From the NCBI GenBank assembly GCA_003971905.1, contig RSEE01000083.1:62001-126000 (forward strand): a stretch of 64,000 nucleotides of DNA, given 5' to 3'. The notes under the pieces were generated by a model. That model saw only the letters and a program-made list of their open reading frames with translations, was not told the origin of the DNA and did not search any database. Each line of letters starts with the position of its first letter. The first letter of the stretch is position 1. Origin of the DNA: Moniliella sp. 'wahieum'. Lineage: Eukaryota > Basidiomycota > Moniliellomycetes > Moniliellales > Moniliellaceae. Of the stretch, positions 10,699 through 21,458 are shown piece after piece. Both the position numbers and the translations under genes were made by a program.

Positions 10699-11507
10699 AT
10701 GTCGCTCAACCCCCTCGAGGCCGGCATGCTGGCCAACATTGAGAAATGCGTCGAGGCCGTGTCGGTGTCGTGCCAGCACCTCGAGCTGGCCAATGGCGCG
10801 GTGGCCGAGGCGACGGCCGATTTGCCGCGGCTCAAGCGCGTCTTGGCCAACCAGCGCCACTTTGATCTGGTCAGCGTGTCCGAGCTGGCCAAGGCACGCG
10901 ACCACCTCAGCTCCGAGATCCAGCCCCAGATCCTCCAGCTTATCGAGAAGGCCAAGGAGAGCCTCGAGCGGGAGGAACGGCAGATGAAGACGCTCCGCAA
11001 CAAGGTCCGTTCTCCGTTCTCCCTCCATGATCCCCCCTTGTCTTCCTCCGTCCTATTTCCCATTTCCTTTTCCCCTCCCCCTTTCTCCCCCCCTCCCCCT
11101 GTTGCTCCATTTTACTCACCAACGCCCCCCCCCCCGCTTCCGTCCTGCAGACCATGCAACTTCAATCCCAACTCGACGAGGCGGGAATCAAGTTGGACCC
11201 CCGCCCCCCGCGCGCCGTGCGCCCGTCAAGACGGCCGCTTCGGTCGCGGCCGAGAGGGAGGTGCAGATGTTGCGGGCCAAAGTAGCAGCTGCCAGAAACG
11301 GCGCGAACTGTTCACGCGCGAGGTGTTGGCACTGGAAAAGGAGATTGTTTCTGTACGTATACGTGTTGGGTTCCGTCTCCTTCTCTCCCCCCTTTGTGTT
11401 TGGGACGCTCTTTTGCCGCCTCCCCCCCACAGCTCCTTCCAGTAGTCCGTATACTGACTCCCATCCATCGTGGCCGTCCGGTTCGGGGCGTAGGTATAAC
11501 CAACTAA
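10699..11507 (+). CDS. SPC19: DASH/DAM1 complex subunit SPC19
   Basis: The ATG at 10699 opens MSLNPLEAGMLANIEKCVEA, matching the Spc19 N-terminus (SLNPLE). The family core follows: DLPRLKRVLANQRHFDLVSV, SELAKARDHLSSEIQPQILQ, LIEKAKESLEREERQ. An intron at 11005-11150 (GTCCGT donor, CTGCAG acceptor) joins in phase to TMQLQSQLDEAGIKLDPRPP. The rest, AAEREVQMLRAKVAAA then KRRELFTREVLALEKEIVS, is coiled coil spread over two frames. The last few codons are uncertain: a GTACGT donor near 11351 could lead to a short third exon ending at 11507. Spc19 is part of the ring complex coupling kinetochores to microtubule plus ends, and is fungal-specific. Confidence 0.88.
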
Positions 11508-12265
11508 CGTTGTGGGCAGCTGTGTCCTTGCGCATGTACTCTATTCGATTTCCGTTGTGACTGTTGGTGATGCATCCCTAGATAGCTACAATAGATTGTT
11601 GCTCTACTCTCTGACCGCCGTCCGTGTGCAGTAAGGAGCCGACAAGGCCAAAGGAGAGAGACAGGCGATGACGAGACCAGCAGTTCATCCACCCGGAATG
11701 GCGTCCTCATTCTTGACTTACTCCACTTGCTTCACTTTCTCGACCTGCTTGACCTGTGCTCTGCGTGTGCTCGACCTCAATCGGGACCGAGATGGGGGGG
11801 GTGGAGGTCCACCGACCGATTCGGATTCCTCGTCCTAGCCCTGAGTGGAACCCAAGGCTAGCGTCACCTGTTGGTTCCGTGTCCCAAGCATATTGCGATT
11901 GGAATGTGGACGGCACACCCTCGGATCGAGAAGGCGCGAGGGGAAGGATGACGTGGTGAATTGTACGGCTACCCCTTGCCCACTAGCCCACTAGCCCACT
12001 TGCCCACTAGCCCATGTACCCTCTTGCCCACTTGCACCACTCTCCCTCTCGCTTGGATCTCGACCCGGCTCGCCGCATTGCACTGCCGGGCAAAGTGGGG
12101 GGGGCTGGTCTGTGCTGCCCCCACCCGTAACGCGAGAGTCGAGAGGCGAGGCGAAACCGAAGTCGAGTCGAGTCGAATCGAGCGAGTCGCAGGGCCCATC
12201 CTGCGCCGGCGCTGCAACCGAACGCTAGTTAGGCCGGGGCCACCAGTGGGTGGGGGTGGCCAGTC

Positions 12266-12304
12266 GGAGCTGAGCTCAGCTCAGCGCTCAGCCTGAGCGC
12301 TCAG
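12266..12304. repeat. GCTCAGC palindromic cluster
   Basis: The sequence combines GAGCTCAGCTCAGCGCTCAG with CCTGAGCGCTCAGAGG, containing AGCGCT and GAGCTC palindromes. It could form a stable hairpin in RNA or single-stranded DNA. It belongs to the same CTCAG family as 3046-3134 and 7401-7440. Confidence 0.8.
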
Positions 12305-12616
12305 AGGAAGAGGTGGCCCTAATACGATCTGATGAACCTACGAACCTATCATCATTAATCATTAGTACTCAGTACCGATCGAAGTGGCGAGGGAAGGACT
12401 CTGAATCGTACGCAGCTGACTCTACACTCTACCACCGCTGACACGTAGGCTACTCATACTCATAGTCATACTCATACTCAGTCTGAGTACTCAACTCACC
12501 ATGCATCCTGCCACATCCTGCATCAAACAGCGACAATGAGTACTGAGCAGCGATCACCTGTCGCACGGTACATGTCACAGTGACCAAAGCAAGAAAAAAT
12601 CCCATTCGCCCACCTC

Positions 12617-12650
12617 TCTCCTCTCTCCTCTCTCCTCTCTCCTCTCTCCG
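12617..12650. repeat. CTCTCCT simple repeat
   Basis: About five tandem copies of a CTCTC/CTCCT unit lie downstream of the SWI3 gene. No coding or RNA role is visible. Confidence 0.8.
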
Positions 12651-12808
12651 CGGGCGCAGTGGACGAAGGAGGATGGATCACAGCGCATCGTGCACCGTAC
12701 CGTGAGCCCGGGGGGACACTAGATACGTTGGAACGCACCGTTAGGGGGAAATTAGGAGCCGGATGAGGATGGACAGTCCCTGGCTGAGGGATGCCATACG
12801 CGGCGGAA

Positions 12809-15800
12809 CTAGCTACGGCCTCGACGCGGGCCGGGGGGACGAGGGGGGTCAGCCGCCGCGGTGGCCAGGAGATCCGTCACGTCCTTGAGTTGCCGTTGGA
12901 CAGAATCGCGATCATGAGCAAGGTCAGAACGGTGGTGCTCGAGCCGAGTCTGTTCCGCTTCGAGCAGACGTTCCAACCGCTCAAACTGGGTCATCTTGAG
13001 TTCCATCTTGCGCATTTGAGCCTCCACGATCCGCGCCACTAAGCGCTGACATTCCCTCTCTTCCAACGACGCGAGCACATGCGCCTTGGCTGCCGCCGCA
13101 CCCAGTGCGATCGCCGCCGCGCGCTGCACCGCCGTGGGGGGAATAACGTGGTTGGTCTTACTCTGGTTCTGGCTTTGATTCTCGCTCTCGCTCTTGCCCT
13201 TGCCTTTCTTTCTCCGATCGTCGTCCGACTGCAAAGCGACCGGGCCGGCGTCGGGGGACGGCTCCGTTTCCGTCCCCGTCTCGGCCAGGGCACGTTTACG
13301 TTTACGCTGCTGGGTTTGGAGCGTATGCAGCGCTGCTGCCGGTACCTCTTCCTGCGCTGTCTCAGCGGCCTTGTGCGTCTCCTCGTCAGGTTCCTTTCCC
13401 GTCTGTTCCGTCTCCATCTTGGTCTCTGTTTCGGCAAGTTTGTCCGTCTCGGACGGGGCCGTGTGCGGTTGCGGTTGGGTCTCACTGGGCGGTTGGGTGT
13501 GCCTCTCAACGTCCATATCCATCGACGTGTCCTTCTGGGTCTCGAGCGAGTCGAGCTGCATTGGGTCCGGGTGGGTAGGCAGCGGATCAGAGTGCGCACC
13601 AACCTCATTTTGGTTTTCGTTTTCGTGTTGACTTTGGCCTTCTCCCTCTCCCAGTCCCTGTTCCAGACCCTGTCCCAGACTCTGTCCGAGTTGGTCCAGA
13701 CGCACGCCATCGGTCAACTGGCCCAAGGCAGCCTGAGCCGCGGCCGCCGCGACGGCCGGGGAGACAGCTGTGGCGAGGAAGCGTACCAAGCTCATGACCG
13801 GGTTAGCGGCTGATGCGAACGGGAGGCCATCAGCGCGGTCGGGGGCCAAGTGAGCGTCTTCAATGGGCAAAGAGAGGAATTTGAGCAAACACGCTTCGCG
13901 CGATTTCGATTCGACGTGGGCTGCGACGGCGCCCCAATCGTCTTGGTACATCTCCAAGCCTTCGAGCAAACGAAGAATTTCGTGCTGGGTCCAGCCAGCG
14001 GGGTCGGACGCGGTGCCTGCCGTAGGTGCCGTAGAAGCGGGAGGTGGGGCAATACGGATAAAGTTGCCGGAGAACAACGGCGGGCGGGAACTTACCTTGT
14101 TGGTAGCATCCTGGACACAGCGTGAAGGAGACATTGACTGCCTGGTATCGTTCGGCGGTACAGTCGGTGCCGCAGGTGGCACACCATTTGGGTTCCAGTT
14201 CCAGTTGGGGTTCGGTGTCGGTCGAGTTGGCGTGAGCGGCAGTGGCAGTGGCAGTGGAAGCATCAGGTTGGGCGGCTGGGACGAGGGCGGTGGAGCGGTA
14301 CAGTGCCTGTTGGAGCACACGGTGAGACTCGCTGGTGCGCGCGGTGGAAGTCGCGGGTTCAGGTAGGGTGAGATCAGATCCCTTCGTATCCTGCTTGCCT
14401 TGTCCGTTGGGCGGGGGGGCCGACGTGCGCGCACGGTACCTGGAGCATCGAGTCACGTCAAAATGGCCCGTTAACGGAGGCACCAACGCCGATGCCTTGG
14501 TATCCGGATCAATCTGGTAATTGATCAACCCCCATTGTTCGAGAAACGCATGGACGCGGCTCATGGCCGCCACGTCGCCTGCGAGGTTGCGCCGACAAGC
14601 GGTAAAGGTAAGGTACTCGCTCGGGTTGAGTCGGAAGGTGTGCACCATAAAGTCGCGGTAGGTCTTGTACACGCCCGGGTTTTTTGGTCCGGCTCGGAAC
14701 GGGGAGGAAGAATTCGGGCAGTGCGCGTTTTTCCAACGGGTGTACCTTGGCCAGGTCAAACCATTTCGAGTAGGAAGGCACGATCACCTCCTGGGTCTGG
14801 ACGGCGAGGTACTGTTGTGCGACCTGTTGTGCCTGTTGCAGAAACGCTTGCTGCACCGCCGCCTCCAACGCTGCCGTATCGTCGGTGTTCTGCGTCCTTG
14901 TCCTTCTGCCGATCCGTCGGCCCATCGGTCTTGGCTGGGTCCGCATCCGCATCTTTATCCCCGCCGGACTTGGAAGACGAGACGAAAGCTTCACCCATCA
15001 CCACGTCCGCCTCGCCCCGCTCCGCACTCACCTCCCCCTCAGGCTCGGGAACAGGGGGGATGTTGCCCAGCACGCACTCATGGGTAAGGATCCTGCTCGC
15101 TGCGCTTGCCAGGGATGGCCGAGGCAGAGAGATTGACCGCAGTGGCCGGGATGACGCCCACGGGGTTCCTCCGCTTCGGACGTGGGTTCACGCGCACGGC
15201 GCTTCAAGTTGATCGAGATGCGGGTCTTCTTTTTCTCGGGGGCAGCAGGGGCGGTAGGTGTGGCGGTAGCAGCTGGAGCGGGTTCCGGTTCGGGTTCCGG
15301 TTCGGGCGCGGGTTCCGGCTCGGCTTCGGGCGCAGGAGCAGGCGTAGGCGCCGGCTCGGACGATGTGGTTTCAGGCTCGGATTTGGGGTGAGCATGAGAT
15401 TGGGCCCTGGCCTTGGCCTTGGACCTGGTCTTGGACTTGGACTTGGTGGGGACGCGACAGGAGCCTTCGCCTGAGTCGGCTCAGTTGGAGATTCGGCCGG
15501 AGCCGGATGCGCATCCAAAGAGGGTTCCTCATCATTGTCCTCCTTTTCGTAATCCTCCTCGTTCATCCACTCGTTATAGGCGACGCCATCGTCGAGCCAA
15601 CGAGCACTGATGAGCCACGGGTGGGTGTCCACGTCGCGTGCTTGTTCCGGTTCGTCGGGCGGGGCAAAAGGGCGGGTGGGCGAGGCGGGCAACCAGGTAT
15701 CGTACGAGTTGGGCCGATACCATACGTGAATCAAGGTTTTCTTGCCCCGTTTGGCTACGGAGCGGAAATATTCTTCTTGGGGCCCGCTGGCTTCGCTCGG

Positions 15801-16565
15801 GTCCGGGTGGAAGAGGAGGTGGGTGGCTTCGCTTTCCGAGGCAACCCAGGTGGCTGCAGACGAGCAGAACAGAGGCACGCCGCGTTGGTCAGTCCATTTG
15901 CTCCGGGTCCGTCCGGGGTCAAGCCAGAGGAGGAGGATGGAGAGGCGAGACCCCCCCCTAGTTCCCAAAAAGAGAGAGAGAGAGAAACGTACCTTCGAGC
16001 TGGTCGGCCAGGGCCTTGTAATGGTCGATCTGAGCGCCGGTCCAGTCGCCCGAGGCGGCGATGCGCGGGGTGCGGAGGATGCCGTGCTGGACGAGCGCCT
16101 GGCGCACGGCCTGGACCAGGCCGCAGTAAAAGGGGACGGCGGCGTCGTCGGCCATGTCGGCCCAGCCGTGTCTGCGGTGGCTCTGGAGGTAGAGGAGGGC
16201 GTGCTGGAGCACGTGGCGGAGGGGCGCGTCGGGGCCGATGGGCGTGGCGGGGCGGGCGGCGGCGACGGTGGTGAGGAAGAAGTCGGCGGGGATGCGGACG
16301 GGGTGGCGGGCGCGGCGCTTGCCGCGGGGTTGGCGGGGCGCTTGGCGTGGTGGCCGAGGCGCTGGTGCTGGAAGAGCTGGAGGTGGTAGGCGAGGTCGGC
16401 GAGGTCGCTGGCGGCGAGCTGGGGGTGGCGGTGGGGATGGGAGGGGAGGGCGGAGGCGGCGAGGGCGGTGCGGAGCGGCGGGAGGAGGACGGCGAGGCGG
16501 GTCCTGTAGGCGTGGTCGTGGAGGAAGCCCTCGTCGGGCGCGCCGCTGACGTTGAGCTCCGACAT
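12809..16565 (-). CDS. SWI3: SWI3/RSC8/SMARCC chromatin-remodelling subunit with metazoan-type N-terminal module
   Basis: The ATG at 16565 starts [20 protein letters not shown]. The N-terminal module runs through [29 protein letters not shown], then an intron at 15854-15992 that joins QLEA to [45 protein letters not shown] and [20 protein letters not shown] match BAF155/170 N-terminal sequence. SWIRM follows ([40 protein letters not shown]), then a ZZ finger ([26 protein letters not shown]) and SANT ([20 protein letters not shown]). An acidic NE/QN-repeat linker leads to the C-terminal leucine-rich coiled coil ([20 protein letters not shown]). A few frame breaks occur. It is a scaffold subunit of SWI/SNF or RSC in the nucleus; which complex is not decidable. 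Confidence 0.9.
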
Positions 16566-16652
16566 GCCCGCAGCAGCGATGGAGGCGCCGGGAAGAGCGC
16601 AAGCGAGCGCGACGCGATGGGGGGGTAGCTGCGGCTGACGTCAGCAGGCGCC

Positions 16653-16685
16653 CAACCCTAGCCGAACCCTACGGTGCGTCACGTG
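16653..16685. promoter_or_regulatory. SWI3 upstream AACCCTAG/AACCCTAC pair and TCACGTG
   Basis: AACCCTAG at 16654-16661 and AACCCTAC at 16665-16672 lie 85-110 bp upstream of the SWI3 start, and TCACGTG lies at 16679-16685. The AACCCTA word recurs upstream of several other starts in the window. Confidence 0.45.
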
Positions 16686-16703
16686 TCCTCTCGGGGGTAT
16701 TGT

Positions 16704-16768
16704 CTATCAGACTCGGTCATATATCAGACTCAGTCATATATCAGACTCAGTCAGATATCAGACTCAAG
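16704..16768. repeat. TATCAGACTCAGTCA tandem repeat
   Basis: Three and a half copies of a ~17-bp unit lie between the SWI3 start and the 3' end of the MUG113-like gene. The predicted stop of that gene (16747) lies inside the array, so its last ~10 residues derive from repeat DNA. Confidence 0.88.
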
Positions 16769-19700
16769 TGCAGATCTATCCAGAGTGTGGATGGTGTACG
16801 GAGGTGTAGAGGCGTATCTGTTGAGTGTGGTCGGCTACCCCCCCCACCCATCCGGCGCACCGCACCGAGCCAGCGCACAATGGCCGCCGTGGCGAGCTGC
16901 TGGGGCTCCTCGCCCTCCGCCCGGCCAAAGGCAAACACCTCGCGGTGCGCGCGCCCGCAGTCGGCGCACGCCGAGCGCACCCGCTGCGCATACTCGTCCA
17001 GCTCCGTGTGCACCAGGTACTCCCACAGGTGCGACAGACGCACCCCGCGCGCGCCGCGCTCCAGCCCGCCGAGCCCTGGCAGCGCGCTCCCCGCCACCGC
17101 CGCCACCGTCGTCCCCGCCGACGGGAACAAGCCCAGCAGAAACGGTTCGTGCGACGCGCATTGGTCCCGCCACTGCGTGATGCGTTTGTACACGTTCCCT
17201 GCCCTGCCCACCTTGAGCAGCGTCTCTGTCCCACTGCCCCCCTCGAGCCGGAACAAGTAGAGGAATCCCTCGGACGCTGCGTCGGCCGCGCGCACCGGAC
17301 GCGACAGGATCGCTCGCAACTTGGCCGCTGTGGCGGGACTGACATGTGCCGGGGCTGGTCGGGCCGGCGTACGTGCTCTCCCCACCTCGGCCTCTGTACC
17401 GGTCCCTGCACCGGTCCCAGTCCCTGTGCCTGTTCCTGTGCCTGTGCCTGTGCCCGACGGGGCGGGAGGAGAGGTAGTAAAGTAGTCGCCAAACGAAAAC
17501 AGTGTTCCGTCCGGCAGAGCAAAGCCCGAGGAACGGTTGATCTCGGTAATGTGTTGAAAGCAAAACTCGGGCCGAGCTGGGCTGGCCAAACCAATACTTT
17601 CGTCCGCGTTCGCACCATGTCTTGGCACTCTTTTGTTTTTGTTTTTGTTTTTCTTTCCCCCTGCCCATTCGCTTGCTCTCCCACCTCCTCTTCTTCTTCT
17701 TTCCTCTTCTTCCTCTTCCTCCGTCTCCTCGTCGGACGAGTCACTTACTACGCACACATCCGACCCGGACGAAAGTAGGACAGGACAGTATCCTTGTGCC
17801 GTAAGGGCCGCAACGGCCGCACCACCGTAACCGTGCGCGAGCAGCGCGTGCCATCCTTCTTCACTCCGGCACAGCGGCACTTGACAGTCCGGGATCCGTC
17901 GGGAACTTTGCGGAGCGGACTGCGTCCTGGCCCAGCCGCCCGACGAGGCGGAGAAGGCGGCGACGGTGACGGGCGGAGCAGCGACAGAGGCATAGGTGCA
18001 GGTGCGGGTGCGGGTGGGGGTGCAGGTGCACGTGCAGGTGTGGTGGTGGTAAGACCCGTGGCAGGCAGCCCAGGAGGAGGGAGGGTGGGGGGCAGGCTGG
18101 ACGGCAAGAGGGGGGGCAGGCACGACAGTGCGCTGCGCTGGCAAACCAGAGGGAGGGCCTGCTCGATGCGGGTGCTGGCGAGCACGGGACGCTGAAGCGG
18201 GCGTCGGTCGAGCCGGCGCGGGCAGGGCAATGACACTGGGTGCTCGTCGGACGGAGGACAAGGGCGCCCGACGGGAGCCAAGGTACATCACGCTCGGTGC
18301 ACGCGACAGCGCATCCGTGCCGACTGAGGCGACGGCCGAGTCACCGTCCGAAGGCGGCTCACTCAACGGCGACGAGCTACCCAAGCTCGCCAAGCCCAAG
18401 GTGAAAAGAGAAGGAGGCTCCCGCTCGGGTCCCGAAGCATGGGGCGCAAGACCAGGACCACGCGGCGTAGGCTCCGTGGTGCCCACGTCGCGTTCCACGG
18501 GGGCTGGAGGCTCGTTGGGCCTTGGTACCCTACGCGCCTGATGGTCCATCTGCTGCGCTGCCATACCTTGGTCTGCCACAGCAGCACGACGTTCTCGCTC
18601 GATTCTCTGGGCGTCAAGTTGGCGTTTCGTGGCGAGGCGCTCTTGCTGGGCACGTTCCAGTTCTTGGCGTTGCGCCCGGCTCGCTCGCTCGGCTCGCTGC
18701 CGTGCTTCTGCGTCGCCCGGGGTTGGCTGCTGGTGAGCCATGCGATCACCTTGTTCTTGGGCCAAACGTGCCGCTTCCTCTTTCGCCAACGTCTGGACGC
18801 GCTGCTTGGCAATTCGCTGCGCCTGAGCCTGTTCTTGTTCCTTGGCCAGCCGTTCCTCCCGTTCCTTGACTAAACGTTCCTCCCTTTCCTTCGCCAACCG
18901 ATCAGCCTCTTGTTTGGCTAACCGATCAGCCTCCTGTTTGGCCAGCCGGTCCGCCTCCTGCTTGGCCATCGGTCCGCACGTTCTTTTGCCAACCGTGCCT
19001 CCCTTTCTTTGGCCAGCCGATCAGCCTCCTCTTTGGCCAGTCGTTCCGCCCGTTCCTTAGCTAGCCGATCCGCACGTTCTTTGGCCAACCGGTCCGCCCG
19101 TTCCTTAGCTAGCCGATCCGCACGTTCTTTGGCCAACCGGTCCGCCTGCTCCTTGGCCAGCCGGTCAGCCTCCTGTTTGGCCAACTGATCGGCCCGTTCT
19201 TTTGTCAACTGGTCCGCGCGTTCCTTAGCCAACCATTCCTCCCTTTCTTTGGCCAACCGGTCCGCCCGTTCCTTACCTAGCCGATCCGCCTGCTCCTTGG
19301 CCAACCGATCCGCCCGTTCTTTGGCCAGCCGATCCGCCCGTTCTTTGGCCAACCTTTCCTCTCTTTCTTTGGCCAGCCGATCAGCCTCCTGCTTGGCAAA
19401 CCGGTCCGCCGCTCCTTGGCCAGTCGATCAGCCTCCTGCTTGGCCAACCGTTCCGCCCGTTCCTTAGCCACCCGATCCGGGCGTTCTTGAGCCATGTGGT
19501 CCGGCGCCCTGCGGTCCCCCTGGGCCGCCGAGCCGAACTGCTGCCCCAGCGGGGCAGGCGCGGCGGGCAAGTCACGGGGCCCGTGGGGATGGCTTGGGTG
19601 CGTTGGTCGCGGGAGGCATGGGAATCAGGTTGAGTGCTGTGGGTGGGAGTGGGACCCAGTACGCCCGGAGCAGGTAACCACCGTTCCCATTCGGCCGGCG

Positions 19701-21282
19701 TTCGCACCAACGCTTGCGCTACCGATCGCCTCGTACCGTGCCCGCCGCTGCTGTTCTACCATGGGGATTGGGCTTGGCTTGGCTTGGGCTTGGACTTGGG
19801 TTGGGCTTGGGCTTGGGCGGGCTTGGGTGGGCTTGGGCTTGGGCTTGGGTTGGGCTTGGGCTTGGGCTTGGCTTGGGCTTGGGCTTGGGCTTGGCTTTGG
19901 GCGTGCAACGGTGCGTGACCGTCATACCCACGTTGCTGTCCCTGCGCGTGGGCCTGCACCTGCGCCGGTCTAGGTGGGTGCGGAACGGGCTCGGGTGGGT
20001 CGGCGGTCGGCGGGTACGCGTAGCGTGGTTGCGGCGGTGTCGGTGCCGGTGGTGGGGCGGTTGTGAGGGGCGGGCGGGAGGGGGGGAAATGTGGTGGGGA
20101 AGGAGGATGAGGGTGGTGCCAAGGTGCAGAGGAAGGGAGCGGCTGGGTCAGGAGGGAGAAGGGGTGCGATGATGAGTGCGGTGGAGTAAGGTTCGGATGC
20201 GGGAGGGACCACGGACGTGCGGTGCGGTTTGCGGTTGCGGTTGCGTTGCGGTTGCGGGGCTTGCGGTGGCGGGTGGGGTAGAGATTGGGTATGCGCATGG
20301 GTATAGGTACGGGTGTGGGTGTGGGTGTGCAAGTGGGGGGGGCTAAGTTCGTGGGCGGATTCGTATGCGCCCGAAGGAGGGAGGAAGGGGAGGAAGGGAG
20401 GAGGGATGTGCTGGTACAGATGCTGATGCAGCAGGAGGGCGAGGGCGAATGGATTGCGGGGTAAGCAACGCGGACCATTTCGTCCCGCTTGTCGCACGTC
20501 GATGAGGGGGTGGAAAGGGGGTAATGGGAAGGATTGGTCCTTCGTCCCATTTGCCTCGTCTACCTTCTTCCTGAGCTTGACCCTCTCCCCCTCTCCTCCG
20601 CCTGCTTCGCCCACTGCTCTCTCGTTCTGCCCCTGCGGCTGCTTCGTCTCTGCTCTCTCATGGGGCGAAGCAAGTACCCCGCCCGCGTGAGGAGCAGTGA
20701 CGGAGGTGGCAGGGTATCCACGGTGGCGGGCAGCGCCTTGTCCGCCTTGTCCACCTTGTCCCCGCATCCACAGGCACCTTGCGCGTGCGGGGGGGCAAGG
20801 GCGCTGCGGGAGGCTGGGCCGAAACGCGCATGGGGGGGTAGGGATGAGAAAAACTGAAAGGCCGAGTAAATGGATTGGTTTGGATGGGCCAAGTGGGCGT
20901 GGCGAACGCCATGCAAGCGAGGGATCACTGGGCCTCGACGGTCGCTGGCCCGCGTGCCGCGCCCGGGGTAGGGAACAAACTCCCTCCGGGTGCAGGGGCA
21001 GGGGCAGGGGCAGGGGCAGACGTGGGCGAGCGCCGTGCCGGGCGGCGCTGGCGCGGGACGAGGGACGCGGGCCCCAGCACGAGGTCGGTCTGCAGAGCCG
21101 GTGGAGCGGCCCGGTGCGCGTGCTGAGCGCAGTGCGGTGGGTGGTGGCCGTGCGGTGGGTGGCGGTGCTGCGCGGGCGGCGGGGCGGGGAGGAGGCGGGT
21201 GGGCGGTGGGCGCCAAGCGGGAGCGCAGCAAGGCGGGCGGCGAGGCGCTCGTCGCAGCAGCGGGGGCCTCGGCGCCAGGCAT
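16747..21282 (-). CDS. Large MUG113-like protein: long RLAKERAD repeat helix plus C-terminal DUF1766/T5orf172 (GIY-YIG-like) domain
   Basis: The C-terminal domain is the clearest part: EGFLYLFRLEGG, TLLKVGRAGNVYKRITQWRD, then LSHLWEYLVHTELDEYAQRV and a CADCGRAHREVFAFG stretch. These follow the order of DUF1766/T5orf172 (MUG113), a GIY-YIG-related fold. A Cys motif (CRCAGVKKDGTRCSR, 17850-17900) precedes it. Upstream, 18842-19490 encodes about 27 copies of an eight-residue unit (AKERADRL), then Gln/Ala, Lys/Pro and Pro-rich tracts. The start is uncertain: an ATG at 21282 opens a Pro/Ala-rich frame, and coding-like sequence in at least three frames lies between. In fission yeast, mug113 is named for meiotic up-regulation. 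Nuclease activity is unproven. This could be two genes. Confidence 0.6.
18842..19490 (-). repeat. 24-bp coding minisatellite (RLAKERAD)n
   Basis: About 27 units of 24 bp encode Ala-Lys-Glu-(Arg/Gln)-Ala-Asp-Arg-Leu variants on the minus strand. A 48-bp higher-order unit at 19051-19098 is repeated exactly at 19099-19146, showing recent duplication. An eight-residue period rich in i/i+4 Glu-Arg/Lys pairs suggests a single alpha-helix or unusual coiled coil. Confidence 0.92.
19765..19910 (-). repeat. GGGCTT hexanucleotide microsatellite
   Basis: About 140 bp of GGGCTT/GGCTTG repeats, read on the minus strand as QAQAQA, KPKPKP and PSPSPS dipeptides. It lies in the N-terminal half of the MUG113-like gene model. 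Confidence 0.9.
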
Positions 21283-21458
21283 GCCGGCCAGGCGGAGGGA
21301 GTTAGTAGTTGCTGTGGACAGATGTATTTGTTGCTGTGGACGAGATGTCGGCACTCGCTGCGAGAGGCCCGCAAAACCCTAGCCACCCATCCACACCCTG
21401 GCCCGCGCCACACAGCCTACTACACACCAATACCAACGCTACTTGATGCTTATGCTTA

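Larger units (their letters stand above)
11508..12808. other. Intergenic region between convergent SPC19 and SWI3
   Basis: No gene is recognised in 1.3 kb. The stretch holds a 9-bp CCCACTAGC repeat (about 11979-12035), the GCTCAGC cluster (12266-12304), AGTACTCAGTACC (12363-12375), a TCATAC/CTCAG mixture (12448-12498) and a CTCTCCT repeat (12617-12650). Such stacking of simple repeats at a convergent gap is unusual in this compact window. Confidence 0.6.

Noticed and set aside
13079-13813. 244-codon plus-strand ORF with hydrophobic stretches resembling membrane segments
   Set aside because: Antisense to the acidic/Gln-rich linker and coiled coil of SWI3, whose frame is open and has family features.
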